Positions 45,254 through 58,213 of a DNA stretch of 64,000 nucleotides are shown in pieces (the first letter of the stretch is position 1; each line of letters begins with the position of its first letter). The stretch is from NCBI GenBank assembly GCA_021464245.1, contig JADCRB010000070.1, positions 1,224,509 through 1,288,508 of the forward strand. The letters are read 5' to 3'. A program made the translations under genes and the position numbers. The notes under the pieces are model-generated. The model made no database searches. It worked only from the letters and a program-made list of their open reading frames with translations, and was not told where the DNA came from. The stretch comes from Carallia brachiata. Lineage: Eukaryota; Streptophyta; Magnoliopsida; Malpighiales; Rhizophoraceae.

Positions 45254-46526
45254 GAAAGCTATGTTTGGGTGCAACGGTGGTGTGCCTTACGGACTAGGGC
45301 TATTAATGTTGCCGGTGAAATTTATCTTAAGAGGAATCATACTTGTTTTGGTCGACTATTTTTGTTGCAAACTTATTGTGTGTATTGGTAATAATAGAGG
45401 ACTTAACTGGAGTTTCTGGATGCGTTTATACAGCGACCTGCCCATGATTTGTACAGTGCTTCTGGAGCTACAGTTGAATGGGCAATTCATGAACTTGTTA
45501 GACCCAGCATTCTCCCCAGCTCTGCTCCACACGTATCTATGGTACCACGCATTGGGCTCTGTTTAATGTAATACAACATAACATAATTTATTATTAACTA
45601 TGAATGTAATTACTTAATGCAACGGTAAACACAAGCATTAAAAAAAGCAGCATACATTGGTAGAATCTTATTAATTTCCTTTTACCAACGAAAAAATCCG
45701 ATTAATTTAATAAAAAAATATTTCGTGCTAGTAAGTGTGCTAGTAAGTGTGAGAGAATACGGTAAATATATTAAATTTTTAGATCGTGAATGTATTTAAT
45801 TTAAAGAATAAAAAATTAAATAAATTATTAAATATTATTAAACTAACTGTATTTTTTTTTTTTTTCCGAGAGCAAAGTGACAACTAATGTACTTAAGGTC
45901 TTACCTTACGGTGTAGCCTGCCTTGCATGCAGTGTTTTTCAGGAAAGGTCTAGGAAAAAACCGCGTACCACTATTAAATTTAGGGACTGATGCTGGCCTC
46001 ATTGCAATGGCTAAAACAAAAATATTGTGTTGGTGACAAAGCTATTTGGTGCCTTTAGTCATTCCTCGAGATCCATTCAAGAGCGAGTGATTCACTATTG
46101 AAGTGGAAAGAAGTGGCAGGGGAATATAGGAAGAATCCAAGTTGACATTTCATGGCGATTGGCAATTTGAAGAAGATTGCTGCTCAGTTGTGGGACAAGG
46201 GCTATTAGCGAGAAGGTTCTTGAACAACAAATTAATGAGCCCCTAATCTTTATAGAAGAACACAAATTTATCGTGGATAAATCGATGGGAAAAAATGGAA
46301 ATAAATACCGAATTGATAATTCGGAAGGCAGGCTATATATTTTAGGGATTGAAAAGGGTTTTCTGGCTTTTTGGTCTTTTTCTAAGTTTTGGTCCAGCCG
46401 AGTTTGGGGACGCGAGAAAGGAGGTCTGTCTTGAGAGGGTTCAATTTCTAGAAAAATTAGGAACCCATTATTTGATGGGATTTTTAGTGAAGATGGGTGT
46501 AGACAGAGACTGAGGATTGAATTTCA
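45254..46526. other. GDI 3' UTR and short spacer before the PPR gene
   Basis: 3' UTR of GDI to about 45.6 kb, then AT-rich spacer, then from about 46.0 kb a mixed-composition leader of the PPR gene. An 85-codon plus-strand frame at 46177 has no recognisable motif and is probably part of the PPR leader. Confidence 0.55.
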
Positions 46527-48650
46527 ATGTCACAAACAATATTTGATAAGATTTCTCTGTACAAGGTTTTAGGAACCCATTGCCAAGCCCTCAAATTAGG
46601 AAAGATTGCCCATCATACTTACACTGCCAACAACATTCTAAATCTTTACACCAAAATCAAACTATCCTTTCCTGCACGAAATTCCTCACAGTAACAGGGA
46701 CACCGTTACTTGGAACACTATGATCGCTGCTTATGTCAATTCCGGCAACTTGGACACTGCTTGGGAGTTCCGATATTTCATGACAAGAAATGGGTTTCAA
46801 GCTGATGAGTATACTTTTGGCAGTATGCTTAAGGGGGTTGCTTTGGCTTGTCGACTTGACCCGGCAGACAAATTCATTCCTTGATGGCTAAGATGGGTTA
46901 TGATGCCAATGTTTATGCCGGGAGTGCTCTGTTGGACATGTACGCCAAGTGTGGAAGAGTTGAAGATGCGTATGCCGTGTTTCAATTCATGCCCGAGCGC
47001 AACTCTGTGTCGTGGAATGCCCTCATTGCTGGCTTCGTTCAACTGGGCGATCGCGAAACTGCATTTGGGCTATTACATGGAATGGAGAAGGATGGTGTGA
47101 CGCTTGATGATGCCACGTTTTCGCCTGTTCTCACGTTGCTTGACGGCAATGAATCTTACAAGTCAGCCATGCAGCTTCATTGCAAGATTATGAAACTTGG
47201 TTTGGATTCTGACAATACGGTATGCAATGCGGCAATCACTTCCTACTCAGAATGTGGTTCCTTGGAAGATGCAAAAAGAGTGTTTGATGGTTCTGTTGGT
47301 GTTCGAGATTTGGTCACTTGGAACTCTATGTTAGGTGCTTTCCTGACACATAATCAAGAAGAAGCTGCATTCCAGTGCTTCCGGGACATGCAATTTCTTG
47401 GTTTTGAACCAGACATTTATACTTATACAAGTGTCATAAGTGCTTGTGCTGCAATAGCACTTAAAAACCTTGGCAGATCCTTACATGGGATGGTGATTAA
47501 GAGAGGTCTTGAAGGATCTGTGTCTGTGAGTAATTCAGTAATAGCTATGTATCTCAAATCCAATGATAAATCTGTGGAAGATGCATTGGAGGTTTTTCGA
47601 TCGATGGAGTCCAGGGATCGAGTCTCTTGGACTTCCATTTTGACTGGATTCTCACAAATTGGTTTTAGTGAAGATGCCTTGAAACTCTTCGGACATATGA
47701 GATCTTTGCAGGTGGAGATTGATGATTTTTCTTTTTCAGCTGTTCTTAGATCTTGCTCGGATTTGGCAACACTTCAATTAGGTCAACAGATTCATGCCTT
47801 GACAATTAAGTCAGGCTTTGACTCAAATGACTTTGTGGCCAGTTCATTAATTTTTATGTACTCTAAATGTGGGATAATTGAAGATGCTCAAAAATCTTTT
47901 GAGGAAACTGCCAAGGATAGCTCAATAATCTGGAATTCAATTATGTTTGCATATGCACAGCATGGACAGGGTAATGCTGCATTAGACATATTCTTCATAA
48001 TGAGACAGTTAAAGGTGAAGCTAGATCATATAACATTTGTTGCGGTTCTGACAGCATGTAGCCACATTGGGCTGGTTGAGCAAGGCCGTGAATTTCTAAA
48101 ATCAATGGAATTGGATTACGGTATCTCACCTAGGATGGAGCATTATGCTTGTGCAGTTGATCTATTTGGGAGGGCTGGTCTTCTAGATGAGGCAAAATCC
48201 TTGATTGAATCAATGCCATTTAAGCCTGATCTAATGGTGTGGAAGACCTTTTTGGGGGCCTGTAGGGCCTGTGGTAACATTGAACTAGCTACTCAGGTGG
48301 CAGGCCATCTGCTAGATCTAGATCCTGAAGAGCACTGCACATATGTCATCCTCTCCAACATGTATGGACGTCTTAAAAGATGGGATGAAAATGCCTCTGT
48401 AAAAAAGCTGATGAGAGAAAGGAAGGTGAGGAAGGTCCCTGGTTGGAGCTGGATAGAGATAAAGAATGAGGTTCACGCTTTCAACGCTGAAGATTGCTCC
48501 CACCCTCAGTTTGAACAGATTTACCAGAGATTAGAAGAGTTGATGGAGGAGATCAAATGGTTGGAATCTGCTGGTGGTTTAGATTCTTCAGATTATCTAA
48601 TACATGATGTTGATCACGTATGCATGGATACTGCGACTTTAACCTGTTGA
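46527..48650 (+). pseudogene. PLS-class PPR-E protein (At3g25970-like), N-terminus broken by frameshifts
   Basis: From about 46885 to the stop the frame is open and encodes tandem pentatricopeptide repeats of P, L and S types (SALLDMYAKCGRVEDAYAVF, VSWNALIAGF, SLIFMYSKCGIIEDA), then a complete E domain (VWKTFLGACRACGN ... PEEHCTYVILSNMYG) and E+ (KVPGWSWIEIKNEVHAFN). There is no DYW domain. It closely follows Arabidopsis At3g25970. Such proteins bind organellar RNA, with E-class members usually guiding C-to-U editing. Two breaks precede this part. The likely start at 46527 (MSQTIFDKISLYK) reaches a stop at 46692 because bases are missing around 46665-46680; the following frame reads RDTVTWNTMIAAYVNSGNLDTAWEF. 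That frame stops at 46882 because one G is missing near 46862 (expected GRQIHSLMAKMGYD). Hence either a recent pseudogene or assembly error. Single exon, like most PPR genes. Confidence 0.8.
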
Positions 48651-49176
48651 CAACCGGCCATTGCTCGCTGATTCAGGACAATGTGGATGCACACAGAACA
48701 GCCTTTGAATATTGATATGACCGTTTAGGTGACGGTATTACTGGATACGCTGGTTTGGAATATGAATCCCGGATTTGACGACAGGAAAGAGAGTTTTGGA
48801 AGGAAAGTGGGAACTGTAAACTAGGGATAAGAATTAACATCGAAGAGAAAAAAGAGAGAAACTTTTCAAGTGAAGAGGCATGACTTGCCATTGCCGAGGT
48901 AGTGGAGGAACATTTTGACAGCAAGGGAGATTGCAACAATAACATTGCAAACCATAGCCACCACCCCACATAGAGGTAGGCTCCAAGATTGTCCCTTCTT
49001 CAGCCATTTGCTTATCTCTTGCTCTGCAGCTGATACCCCATGAGTCTATCTCTTGCTTTCCAAGGGGTAGAAGCCTTGCATTCACCATAAATGCTAACAG
49101 CAGGAATTATTGTTATTATTATTTAAATCCTATACTAGTTCTAGAGTCTGGACCAAATGGTGCAAGACCACCATAA

Positions 49177-49280
49177 AGTAAACATTCATATTTCTATACA
49201 ATGTAATTTAACTATTTATTCACTAATAAGTAAACATTCATATTTCTCTACCATGTAATTTAACTGTTCATTCACTAATA
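49177..49280. repeat. 52 bp tandem duplication
   Basis: Copies at 49177-49228 and 49229-49280, both starting AGTAAACATTCATATTTCT, with a few differences. Confidence 0.85.
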
Positions 49281-49653
49281 TTTACTGATTTAAAATTTTT
49301 TTTTAAAAAAAGGAACCCGATTTCTGAAGATGGAAACTTTTTTCTAATTTTTTTTTCATTTGTAGAAAATATTTAAATTAACTTTCCGATAAGCTGCTAC
49401 AGTGGAGCCACTCAGATAATGGGAAAAAACACCGGAATGTAATTTAAATGTTTAAGTGACATAAAAATAATTGGGGAAAGGGTAAAAGTGATCGCTGAGA
49501 CTGCTTCATGTTCCGCTCACCATGCTATTTTGAGGGGTATTCCACTCACTCGCCCCAAGCTAATTTGGTTAATTGTTGTAGAGAATGTTTTACTAGAGAT
49601 TAGGCCATTCAACTTATAAATGTCTACGTAGAAAAGAACAGAGTTGTGAATTG

Positions 49654-50044
49654 ACTTGGATCTTATGTTTCGTCACAAATATTTGGATTAAGTTTGTTAA
49701 GACAGTCTCCTACAAAACAACAAGATGATATGATTAGAGTTTCTTTTATAGAATTACTTATAGAACAGTTTGTGTTTTCCCTGAAAATAACTTCAGCTCT
49801 GCAAAAGGAGAAGTTATTTTACTTGAAAATCTAAAAATTTTCCCCAAATTTTGCCTATGTAGAATATTTTCCGTGAAACAAACGCCGAAAAACCTGTAAA
49901 ATTTTTTCCTGTAAAATATTTTACAGGAAATAAACACACTAACTTGTATCTTATGTTTCGTCACAAATATTTGGATTAAGTTTATTAAGACAGTCTCCTA
50001 CAAAACAACAAGATGATATGATTAGAATTTCTTTTTATAGAATT
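49654..50044. repeat. Pair of ~100 bp direct repeats flanking a ~185 bp inverted-ended segment
   Basis: The direct repeats 49654-49755 and 49942-50044 are almost identical (for example TTATGTTTCGTCACAAATAT in both). The segment between them begins CAGTTTGTGTTTTCCCTGAA and ends with GGAAATAAACACAC; the ends are imperfect inverted repeats. The layout could be a small LTR-like element, or a duplication with a MITE inserted into it. Confidence 0.6.
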
Positions 50045-50318
50045 GTAATTACATAATTTTTTTTAAGACTTTATTCTCTTTGAGGGCACTTGAACTTAAG
50101 TTAATGAGGAAATAAACACATCAAATTACTAACAAGTATTGCTTCTAGATGATAAAAATAAAAATTGAGTTTTTAGTCGTTAGCATTTTAAGCCAATTGA
50201 TTGCCCCTCATTTTCTGGAACACGGCGAATTCATTACCCATTAGCATGGGAATACTTGAAATATCCTTTGCTTCTATCAACTTTACGCAAAAATAACTCA
50301 CAAATGAAGATGCTTTTC

Positions 50319-50704
50319 GGGGTCGTTTGTTTTATGGTTCAGTATGAGAATAAAAAACGGAATTGGAATTTAACAAAATTTAAAACGAAATGACTTATTT
50401 TATAACATATTTAATTTATTTAAAAATAAGGATTGAAACCTTTTATAATTATTTGTTTCAATTCGGAATTGAAATCAATATTTATGTCAGCATAAAAATA
50501 AGAAAAATTTTATTAAAATTAGAAATTATTAATGAAATGAAAAATTATAAAAACAAAAAAATTGTAATATAATGTCAAATTAAAAATATTAAATATCTAT
50601 AAATAAAATTAATAATAATAATAATTATTATCGTTATTATAATAAAATACTTTATAATGATAACCACAAATATAAAATCTAAAATAAAAATATTAACATA
50701 AATT

Positions 50705-50745
<41 letters not shown>

Positions 50746-50834
50746 TATTATTATTATATTATTATTATTATTATAACATACTTCACAATAAATTATAAAT
50801 ATAAAACTTAAAATAAAAATATTAACATAAAAAT

Positions 50835-50869
<35 letters not shown>

Positions 50870-51075
50870 GAAGTATTATAATTTGATTTTATTGTTCAAA
50901 TATTATTTAATTACCAGCTAAAGTGATCAAGAAGGGAATGAGAATAATTGATGACATTGAAAAACGAATTATAATTCCTTCAAAATTAAGAATGTGATTC
51001 TTTAACTCAAAAAAATAAGAATCATTTTTTTAAAAAAATAGAAATCAATACAGTTTATTCCCATTCCTATCATGT
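50319..51075. repeat. AT-rich region with AAT/ATT arrays and an internal direct duplication
   Basis: AAT units at about 50707-50745 run straight into ATT units to about 50775, so the region can fold on itself; another AAT array lies at 50835-50870. About 120 bp before each array recur (AAAATAAAAATATTAACATA in both). The outer ends (near 50319 CGTTTGTTTTATGG and near 51060 CCATTCCTATCATG) resemble ends of common plant MITEs, but this is weak. Confidence 0.5.
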
Positions 51076-51549
51076 ATTTATTCAATCAACGGTTAGATCT
51101 ATATTTGATTGAACCACCGGTCCACGGAGCGATAGTACGGGTTTTTCCGACCTTTTGTTTTTGGCACGAAAACGATGCTCAAGTCAAGCCGCAAAGTAAG
51201 TGAGGTGGATTTTGCTGGTGATTGCGTAGCAAGGAATTGGCAAGCGATGCGAGAGTTGATCGCGGTTGGCGCTGCCGGACGTCGGATTGATCAGTGATCA
51301 CCGACGTTCGACACTGCATAGGCCCCAATTCCATTTCCTGGTGAGTTTTTTTCTTTTTTTTTTTTCTGAAGAAATTATTAGGTCATAGTCTCATAGATTT
51401 CGAAACATTTTTTAAAGAAATTATTATATCATAGATTATGAAACATTATAAGTGAGATTTTGAACTGCAAGTCCACCAGGTGCTTTTTAAGGAGAGAGTT
51501 TGAAGATAGAATCGAGTTTAAATTATGATTCTCTAAAAAAAAATATTCG

Positions 51550-52035
51550 TTAACATTGTGTTTGAGAGAAAAGAAAAAGGGGGAGAGGGAGAGAAAAATA
51601 AGACAATTAAGGTGAACTGTTATATTAATAAAATATTTAAAAAATAGGGAAGAAATTTTTTTTTAATTTTTTTAATATTTAATATTTAACCAAAATTATT
51701 TTTTTTATTTTTAAAAGGAATGTTATTGATTCATCTATTAAATTTATTAAATAATTTAATTATTTTTTATATAATTTAAAAATTATAATTTATTTAAATA
51801 AAATATTTAAATATAATTTATTATGAAAGATAAAATTATTATTATAATATATTTTATATTTTTTTCTCAATTTTTATCTTTTTTAAATAAAAAAATTTAT
51901 AATTTTCTTCATTCTTATCATCTCATCTCAAACATAAGAAAAAATAAAATTCTTTTTTAATGATTCTCTTTGTCATTTTTCTCTCCCTTACTTTTCTCTC
52001 TTCTAAAAATTTTATCTAAATATAATGTAAATGAA
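51550..52035. mobile_element. Inverted-repeat element (family B), copy 2, about 485 bp
   Basis: Starts ACATTGTGTTTGAGAGAAAA followed by GA-rich tract and ends with CT-rich tract and CTAAATATAATGT, so the ends are imperfect inverted repeats. The interior TTATTATGAAAGATAAAATT and surrounding AT-rich sequence match the reverse complement of the 8918-9400 copy. Non-coding. Confidence 0.6.
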
Positions 52036-52761
52036 TTTAAAATTTTATTTTGAGATAAAATACACTCATCTTTTTTTAATAACTAACAAACTAATTACAT
52101 ATTATTTTCAGGGAAAAAAAATTGATATTTTGTATCTTATAGTTATTTAAGATAATAAATTGGCTCCCAAGAGCTCTTTTTTTTTATTTTTTTTATTTTT
52201 TATCTCCGGTGGTTTGGCTGTTGAAATTCCTGCCCTCACCTCCAGGAGTCGCGGTGCGTAGTTGTCGATAACAACTGCTACCAACCTCCCCTTATTCCGT
52301 TTTCTTTTTTTCGCATCATCTAATTTATGAGTAAACTTATATGGATTGGATAAAATATTTTAAATTTTATTTTAAAATAAATTATATTTATTATTTTTAA
52401 AATATAAAAATAGTAAGTGTTATAAAAATATTAATTTTCGTTTCAACATAAAAATTGACATACTAAATATCGATTCATATATATTTTCTCTTAATTTATT
52501 TACCAAAGCTTATTTATTAATTAAACTAAATAAATTTAAAAAGAGAATAATATAGACACTAACTGAAAAAGAGCTGCACAGTGCACATCTTCGCCTGCTC
52601 TCTCTCACAAATTCTTTCTGAACCATATGTTTTCTCAGATCGAGCAGAGGAGAAAGACTATTTACTCATTGTTTCTTTCGAATCCGAATCCGAATCCGAA
52701 TTTCTCAGCAAAGTGAATTGGCATTGGATTCTTGAAATAGAGAACTGAAAAGAGCCAGAAA

Positions 52762-55700
52762 ATGAAGGTTATAGAGAAGATAAGGGCGGCCGTAGGCGGA
52801 GACGCCGACGGAGGCGGGACGGCCAATGGCGGGCCGCAGAATGTGGTGTTCTCGTTCGAGTTCTTTCCGCCGAAGACGGATGACGGAGTTGACAACATGT
52901 TCGATAAGATGGAGCGGATGGCTGTCCACAACCCGGCTTTCTGCGACATAACCTGGGGAGCGGGGGGCTCCACCGCCGATCTCACCCTCGACATCGCCAA
53001 CAAGATGCAGAACATCATCTGCGTCGAGACCATGATGCATCTCACTTGCACTAACATGCCCGTCGGCAAGATCGATGAAGCTCTCGAATCCATCAAGGCC
53101 AACGGAATCCAGAACGTTCTCGCCCTCCGCGGCGATCCCCCTCGCGGCCAGGACAAATTCGTTCAGATCGAAGGCGGCTTTGCTTGCGCCCTCGACCTCG
53201 TAACTTCCCTAACTAACTTGGCCTTTACTCTAAAGATTAATTATTATTTATTACTATTACTATTATTATTATTATCATTATTATTATTATTGTTATTGTT
53301 ATTTTTATTTTTGTCGATAAAATGGAAGGGTGTGGCTCTACGATTCTGTCAGGGAGAATTGCGCCTGTTGAACGGTAATAAACTTACGCCTGCTCCAGTG
53401 CTGAGGAATGCGGATAATGATTAATGTGCCGTGTTTGTTTGCAGGTCAGACATATCAGATCCAAGTATGGTGACTACTTTGGCATTACTGTTGCCGGTTA
53501 TCCAGGTTTTTCCTTTTACACAATTTCTTTTATTAGCCGTTTATTGTTTTGCTGATTCAGCCCGATTGGTAATTATCGAATATGTTTCATTTAAATTTTC
53601 TGCTTGCTCAGAGGCTCACCCTGACATGATTGGTGACAATGGTGTGGCTACGCTAGAAAATTACCACAAAGATCTTGTTTATTTGAAGGAAAAGGTTTGC
53701 TGCTGTTACTTCCTTTCCTTACGGGTGGTTTTCTTTTTTTTTTTTGGCCATAAATTGGGTGCTGATGGTCGGACTTTATCTCACAGGTTGATGCAGGAGC
53801 TGATCTAATTATAACTCAACTCTTCTACGATACGGATATTTTCCTTAAATTTGTTAATGACTGCCACCAAATGGGAATATTGTCCCGTTGTTCCTGGAAT
53901 TATGCCCATTAATAACTACAAGGGCTTCAAGCGTATGACTGGCTTTTGCAAGACAAAGGTATCATTCTTACAAAATAGATTTTGTTTGTTAGTCTCATCA
54001 CGTGCTTATTTCTTTGCTTCAATTGTTGGTTTTTGGGCTGAAACGCAGAGGTTTGGCAAATCAGAAGTCCAAGTAGTAAACTAGTCAACAAACTTTGGAG
54101 CCTTGACCATTTATATATTGCTTCACTTGACATTGTTAAAGTTTTATATATGTTTACTGTTTTTTCATTATACATTGCATTTTAATGGTATTTGTTCGAG
54201 TGGGTATGTTGGATATGCCTTGCCTTTTAATAGCACATGAGTTTGAAAGGTACTTTGATATTTGTGAGCCAGTGGGCTGGGCACTCACCATTCAGTGGCT
54301 TCTAGTTCAACCACAAAATAAGTTCTTTTATTGGGATTTTTTTTTTGGCCGTGAAATTTCATTTTTTAGTGTCTTTATGGTTAATAACAATGTGAAATTA
54401 TTTTGCATCTAATGCCACGATCTAGGTACCATCTGAGATTACAGCAGCACTGGAACCTATCAAGGATAATGAAGAAGCAGTCAGAGCCTATGGAGTACAC
54501 CTTGGAACGGAAATGTGTAGGAAGATCTTAGCTCATGGAATCAGGACTCTGCATCTTTATACACTGAACATGGAGAGATCGGCACTCGAAATATTGATGG
54601 TTCTTTTCTCATATCTTCTTTATTATTGTGCATTTGACTGTGCGATGTATAGTTGCAGAACAAATTCTCTCTGACTATCTAACTCTGGGATTAAATTGGC
54701 AGAATCTTGGTTTGATTGAGGAGTCAAGGATCACAAGGTCATTGCCCTGGCGGCCTCCTACAAATGTTTTCCGTGTAAAAGAAGATGTTCGTCCAATCTT
54801 CTGGTATGCAATGTTTGAATTGCTGTACTTTGACCCAGTTATTTAATGGGACAGACAATGTATGACTACGAAAACTTTTTTTTTCTTTTTTTCCTTGAAT
54901 AGATCTTAATACTCTAGCTGATAATAACAGGGCTAATCGTCCGAAGAGCTATCTTTCAAGGACAATCGGTTGGGAAAAGTATCCACATGGCCGATGGGGT
55001 GATTCGCGTCATCCATCCTATGGTGCTTCAAGAGACTATCAGGCATTAATCTAATTCTTCAGCTTCTTTCTGGTTATCATATGATCAATAATATCTCTGT
55101 CTTGGTCCCTCTTTGAGGTGCACTTTGTATCTCTTGCAATCTAATTTGCTGTGGCTATAACTGACTGACAAGATTATTTCGATAGTTTAGTACTGCTTCT
55201 GTTCTAGGTTATAAAAATTGGCATAGCACATTTTCATAGTAGGTTTCCTCTTTACTACTTCCATTAGCTTCAGTTCTCACCATTTACAATGCCACAATTA
55301 TTCATTGATCAAAGTAGTACACACTGCTCTGGTGTTTTTACTTATGCTGCGGGGCAAAAAAAATATCCTCTTGGGTTTGTTCAGCTGTTTGAATAATCAC
55401 AGATTAACAGCAGGGAAGTTAATTGTAAGCAAATAGGTAAACATATTCTGAGTTTGTGGAATGTTTAGAAAGTGAGTTCTTTGGATTTAAGTGACATTGC
55501 CAGTTAATTCCAGAGGGGTGGGATTTTTGTGGGTGTGTGAAAGTGGAAACTTTCTGAACCCAAAATGAAAAAGTGAGAGGTAAAAAAGCATCCCCTATTC
55601 TTTATCTGCGGCAATATGTGCTAAGATGGCTTATCTGAACTTTTTTTTTTTTTTGGGAAATGGTATATAGTATGATAAATGAATATTGTAGAACAGTGGC

Positions 55701-57190
55701 ATTCTTCAGTTCATCTTTGCCTAAATTAAATGAAGTTGTTAAGTGTGTTGAGAGCCCATTTTATATTCTTGCCTTGCATGACACAAGTGACTGTCCTTTC
55801 TGCAGTTCATGCGACCACGTTCACGTGACAAGAAACTTCATGAAGAATGGGGTGTCCCTTTAAGAAGTGTTGAAGATATTTATGAGGTAAAGTATCTGAA
55901 CTGGGACATATTTGTCCCATCTCCTTTTCTTCCAATTAAATGTAATCAGAGCTGTTAATTGGTGCATCTGGAACTTGTAAACAACCAGAAATTCAAGAGC
56001 TTCTGTGTTGGGAAGTTGAAAAGCAGTCCCTGGTCGGAAATGGAAGGCCTGCGGCCAGAGACAAGGATCATAGATGAAAATCTGGGGAGGATAAACTTGA
56101 AGGGATTCCTGACGATCAATAGCCAGCCAGCAGTCAATGGAGAGAAATCCGACTCCCGATCAGTTGGTGAGTCATAAGCCAGTGTACTGTATTCCCATCT
56201 TCCTCTTTTTTTGTTTGTTTCTTCTCCTCATGGTTTTACACCAAAAACATTGAATTTCACGATAACCTGCATGAGATGATTCCAATTTATTTCCAAGTGA
56301 AGGCTCCTACACATGCCAGAGAATTTAACATTTCAAAACTGTTTGCATATCTAAAAGAATAACGAGAGACAAAAAGGGAATATCTTGCCTCGGGCTGGCA
56401 AAAGAAACCAAAAGGTTCTTAAGCCATATATTATGCAATGCAACTTAGATGAAAAGACAAAGTTAAAGATTTGAGCTCCATGATTCAGTATTTGGATGGA
56501 GATGGAGGAATTTGGTTCTGTAGTTCATTGTTTTAGTTGTGTAACAATTCTGATGAAAGGAAATGGCTGGTGGTCATATAACCAGATTCAAATTCTTTTT
56601 TGATTGCAAGTGAGAAGCAACATGAAATCTGACTTGTATGTATGCCTCATACGCTGCAGGTTGGGGAGGGCCAGGTGGATATGTATATCAGAAGGCCTAT
56701 CTAGAGTTTTTCTGCTCTAAGGACAAGTTGGATGCTCTTGTTGATAAGTGCAGGGCATTCCCTTACATAACATTCATGGCTGTGAACAAAGGAGGGAGTT
56801 TGATCTCAAACGTTGGCCTTAATGCTGTCAATGCAGTAACCTGGGGAGTCTTCCCAGCAAAGGAGATTATACAACCAACGGTCGTGGATCCAGCCAGCTT
56901 CATTGTGTGGAAGGACGAGGCATTTGAAATATGGTCAACAGGCTGGGCTTCAATGTACCCAGGAGGGGATCCGTCCCGAAAATTGCTCGAAGAGGTAAAT
57001 CTCCATTGATATGGTTCCTTTGTGGGACTCATGTTTCGTGTATGGAATCATATGCCCTTTTGACGAGAATTGAGCTTGAGTATTAATGTACTGTTCATTT
57101 TTGCAGGTGCAGGTTAGTTACTTTTTGGTTAGCTTGGTAGACAATGATTATGTTCGCGGTGATATCTTTGCAGTTTTTGCAGATCTATAA
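52762..57190 (+). CDS. MTHFR: Methylenetetrahydrofolate reductase (MTHFR), 11 exons, with a 2-base deletion in exon 4
   Basis: Exons: 52762-53199, 53445-53505, 53612-53694, 53787-53958, 54426-54599, 54703-54803, 54931-55042, 55806-55886, 55989-56166, 56660-56994, 57107-57190. About 606 aa. The N-terminal TIM-barrel domain has FEFFPPKT (catalytic Glu), [27 protein letters not shown] and QLFYDTD; the C-terminal domain has [17 protein letters not shown] and FAVFADL at the end. The enzyme reduces 5,10-methylene- to 5-methyl-tetrahydrofolate in the cytosol for methionine synthesis; plant forms use NADH and, in Arabidopsis, are not inhibited by S-adenosylmethionine. In exon 4 the frame breaks near 53879: after NDCHQMGI two bases are missing, and the next frame continues with [16 protein letters not shown]. 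Intron 7 has a GC donor (CAG|GCATTA). Position matches At2g44160 (MTHFR2). A TTA microsatellite lies in intron 1. Confidence 0.93.
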
Positions 57191-58213
57191 GCCATCTGCA
57201 GCTTGTCTATTTTGCACTTCCCGCTTGAATTGTAGTTTTATTCTTATGGAAATGTCATGTTTTCAAATTATATTCGATATGTAATCATGTAAGAATAATC
57301 CATTAGGATTTTGATATCCCCACAGCAGAGTGCAAAATGCATTTGGAAGTGGGCCGAGCAAGTGTACCTCTGGAGTTACCGTGCCATGTTCCTCCTTTAT
57401 TTTTTTCCATGATACATCGTAATTAAACACTATCTAACATGCTCTTTAGAAGCAAGAAGTACTATTCGTCAGGTAGACTTGCAAATAAGAGGCTCCAGAC
57501 GGGTGGGTCTGCCTGTGCTCGATGCACTTACCCAGCAGGAGAAACTTGATCCGATTTCAATTGATCCCTGGTGATGGACTAGCTAGCTAAGCAACCAGGT
57601 TAGAATTGGAAAAGATTTCGTGAAAAGTTGTATGACCAGAGAAAAAGTTATTGGAGGATCTTTTGGAATTGTAATTTATTGAATTTATTGTGTAATCAGT
57701 TAAATTTATTGTGTAACAAAAAGATAATGATATTTTTTTCTATTTAATTGAACTTCTAATCAAAATAGTTGTCCAATGATTTTAACAAGTTACACTCTGA
57801 AAATTTTTCCAACCAATTTCTCTTGTTATGTAACGGGATCCTTTTATATATGCTGTGACAGAACACAGCTCTCTCCCTGCAATGTTCTTCCCAATTATGA
57901 TTTAACAGTCTCCATCACAAAAGTGAAGGCTACATGACGTCAGGCTCACGTTCCTCCACATACAAGTGATCTTGAAACAAGTCTGATCCCGATTTGTAGT
58001 CGAGATTTTAACCAAAATAGCATCATTTTGCCAAAGAAAGGCAAAAGATCTTTAGTGCCATCGGATCACATAAATTCTAAAGCTTTTGCACACCAACCAT
58101 ATTACGTTTTTTGAATACAATAGTAACACATAATAACCGAGCAGGCAAGGGCAACCAACCAGATAACAAGGCCATGAATGAAAAGAAGAATTAGGGGCTG
58201 AACCAGGATGTGA
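57191..58213. other. Convergent 3' spacer between MTHFR and the OB-fold gene
   Basis: 3' UTRs of the plus-strand MTHFR gene and the minus-strand OB-fold gene face each other across about 1 kb of moderate composition with no coding frame. Nothing further recognised. Confidence 0.6.

Larger units (their letters stand above)
48651..52761. other. Spacer between PPR and MTHFR genes; repeats, no firmly supported gene
   Basis: About 4 kb. 48.67-49.09 kb has moderate GC and minus-strand frames that read in part like a short membrane segment in one frame and MVNARLLPLGKQEIDSWG in another, but no single frame is convincing. The rest is AT-rich with the repeats listed separately; 51.1-51.3 kb is a GC-richer island without a recognised protein. 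The MTHFR leader begins by about 52.57 kb. Confidence 0.55.

Noticed and set aside
48673..49088. Minus-strand frames of 84-98 codons with MVNARLLPLGKQEIDSWG in one and a membrane-like segment in another
   Set aside because: The protein-like stretches are in different frames; no splice pair joins them convincingly and no family is recognised. Left as unresolved spacer.
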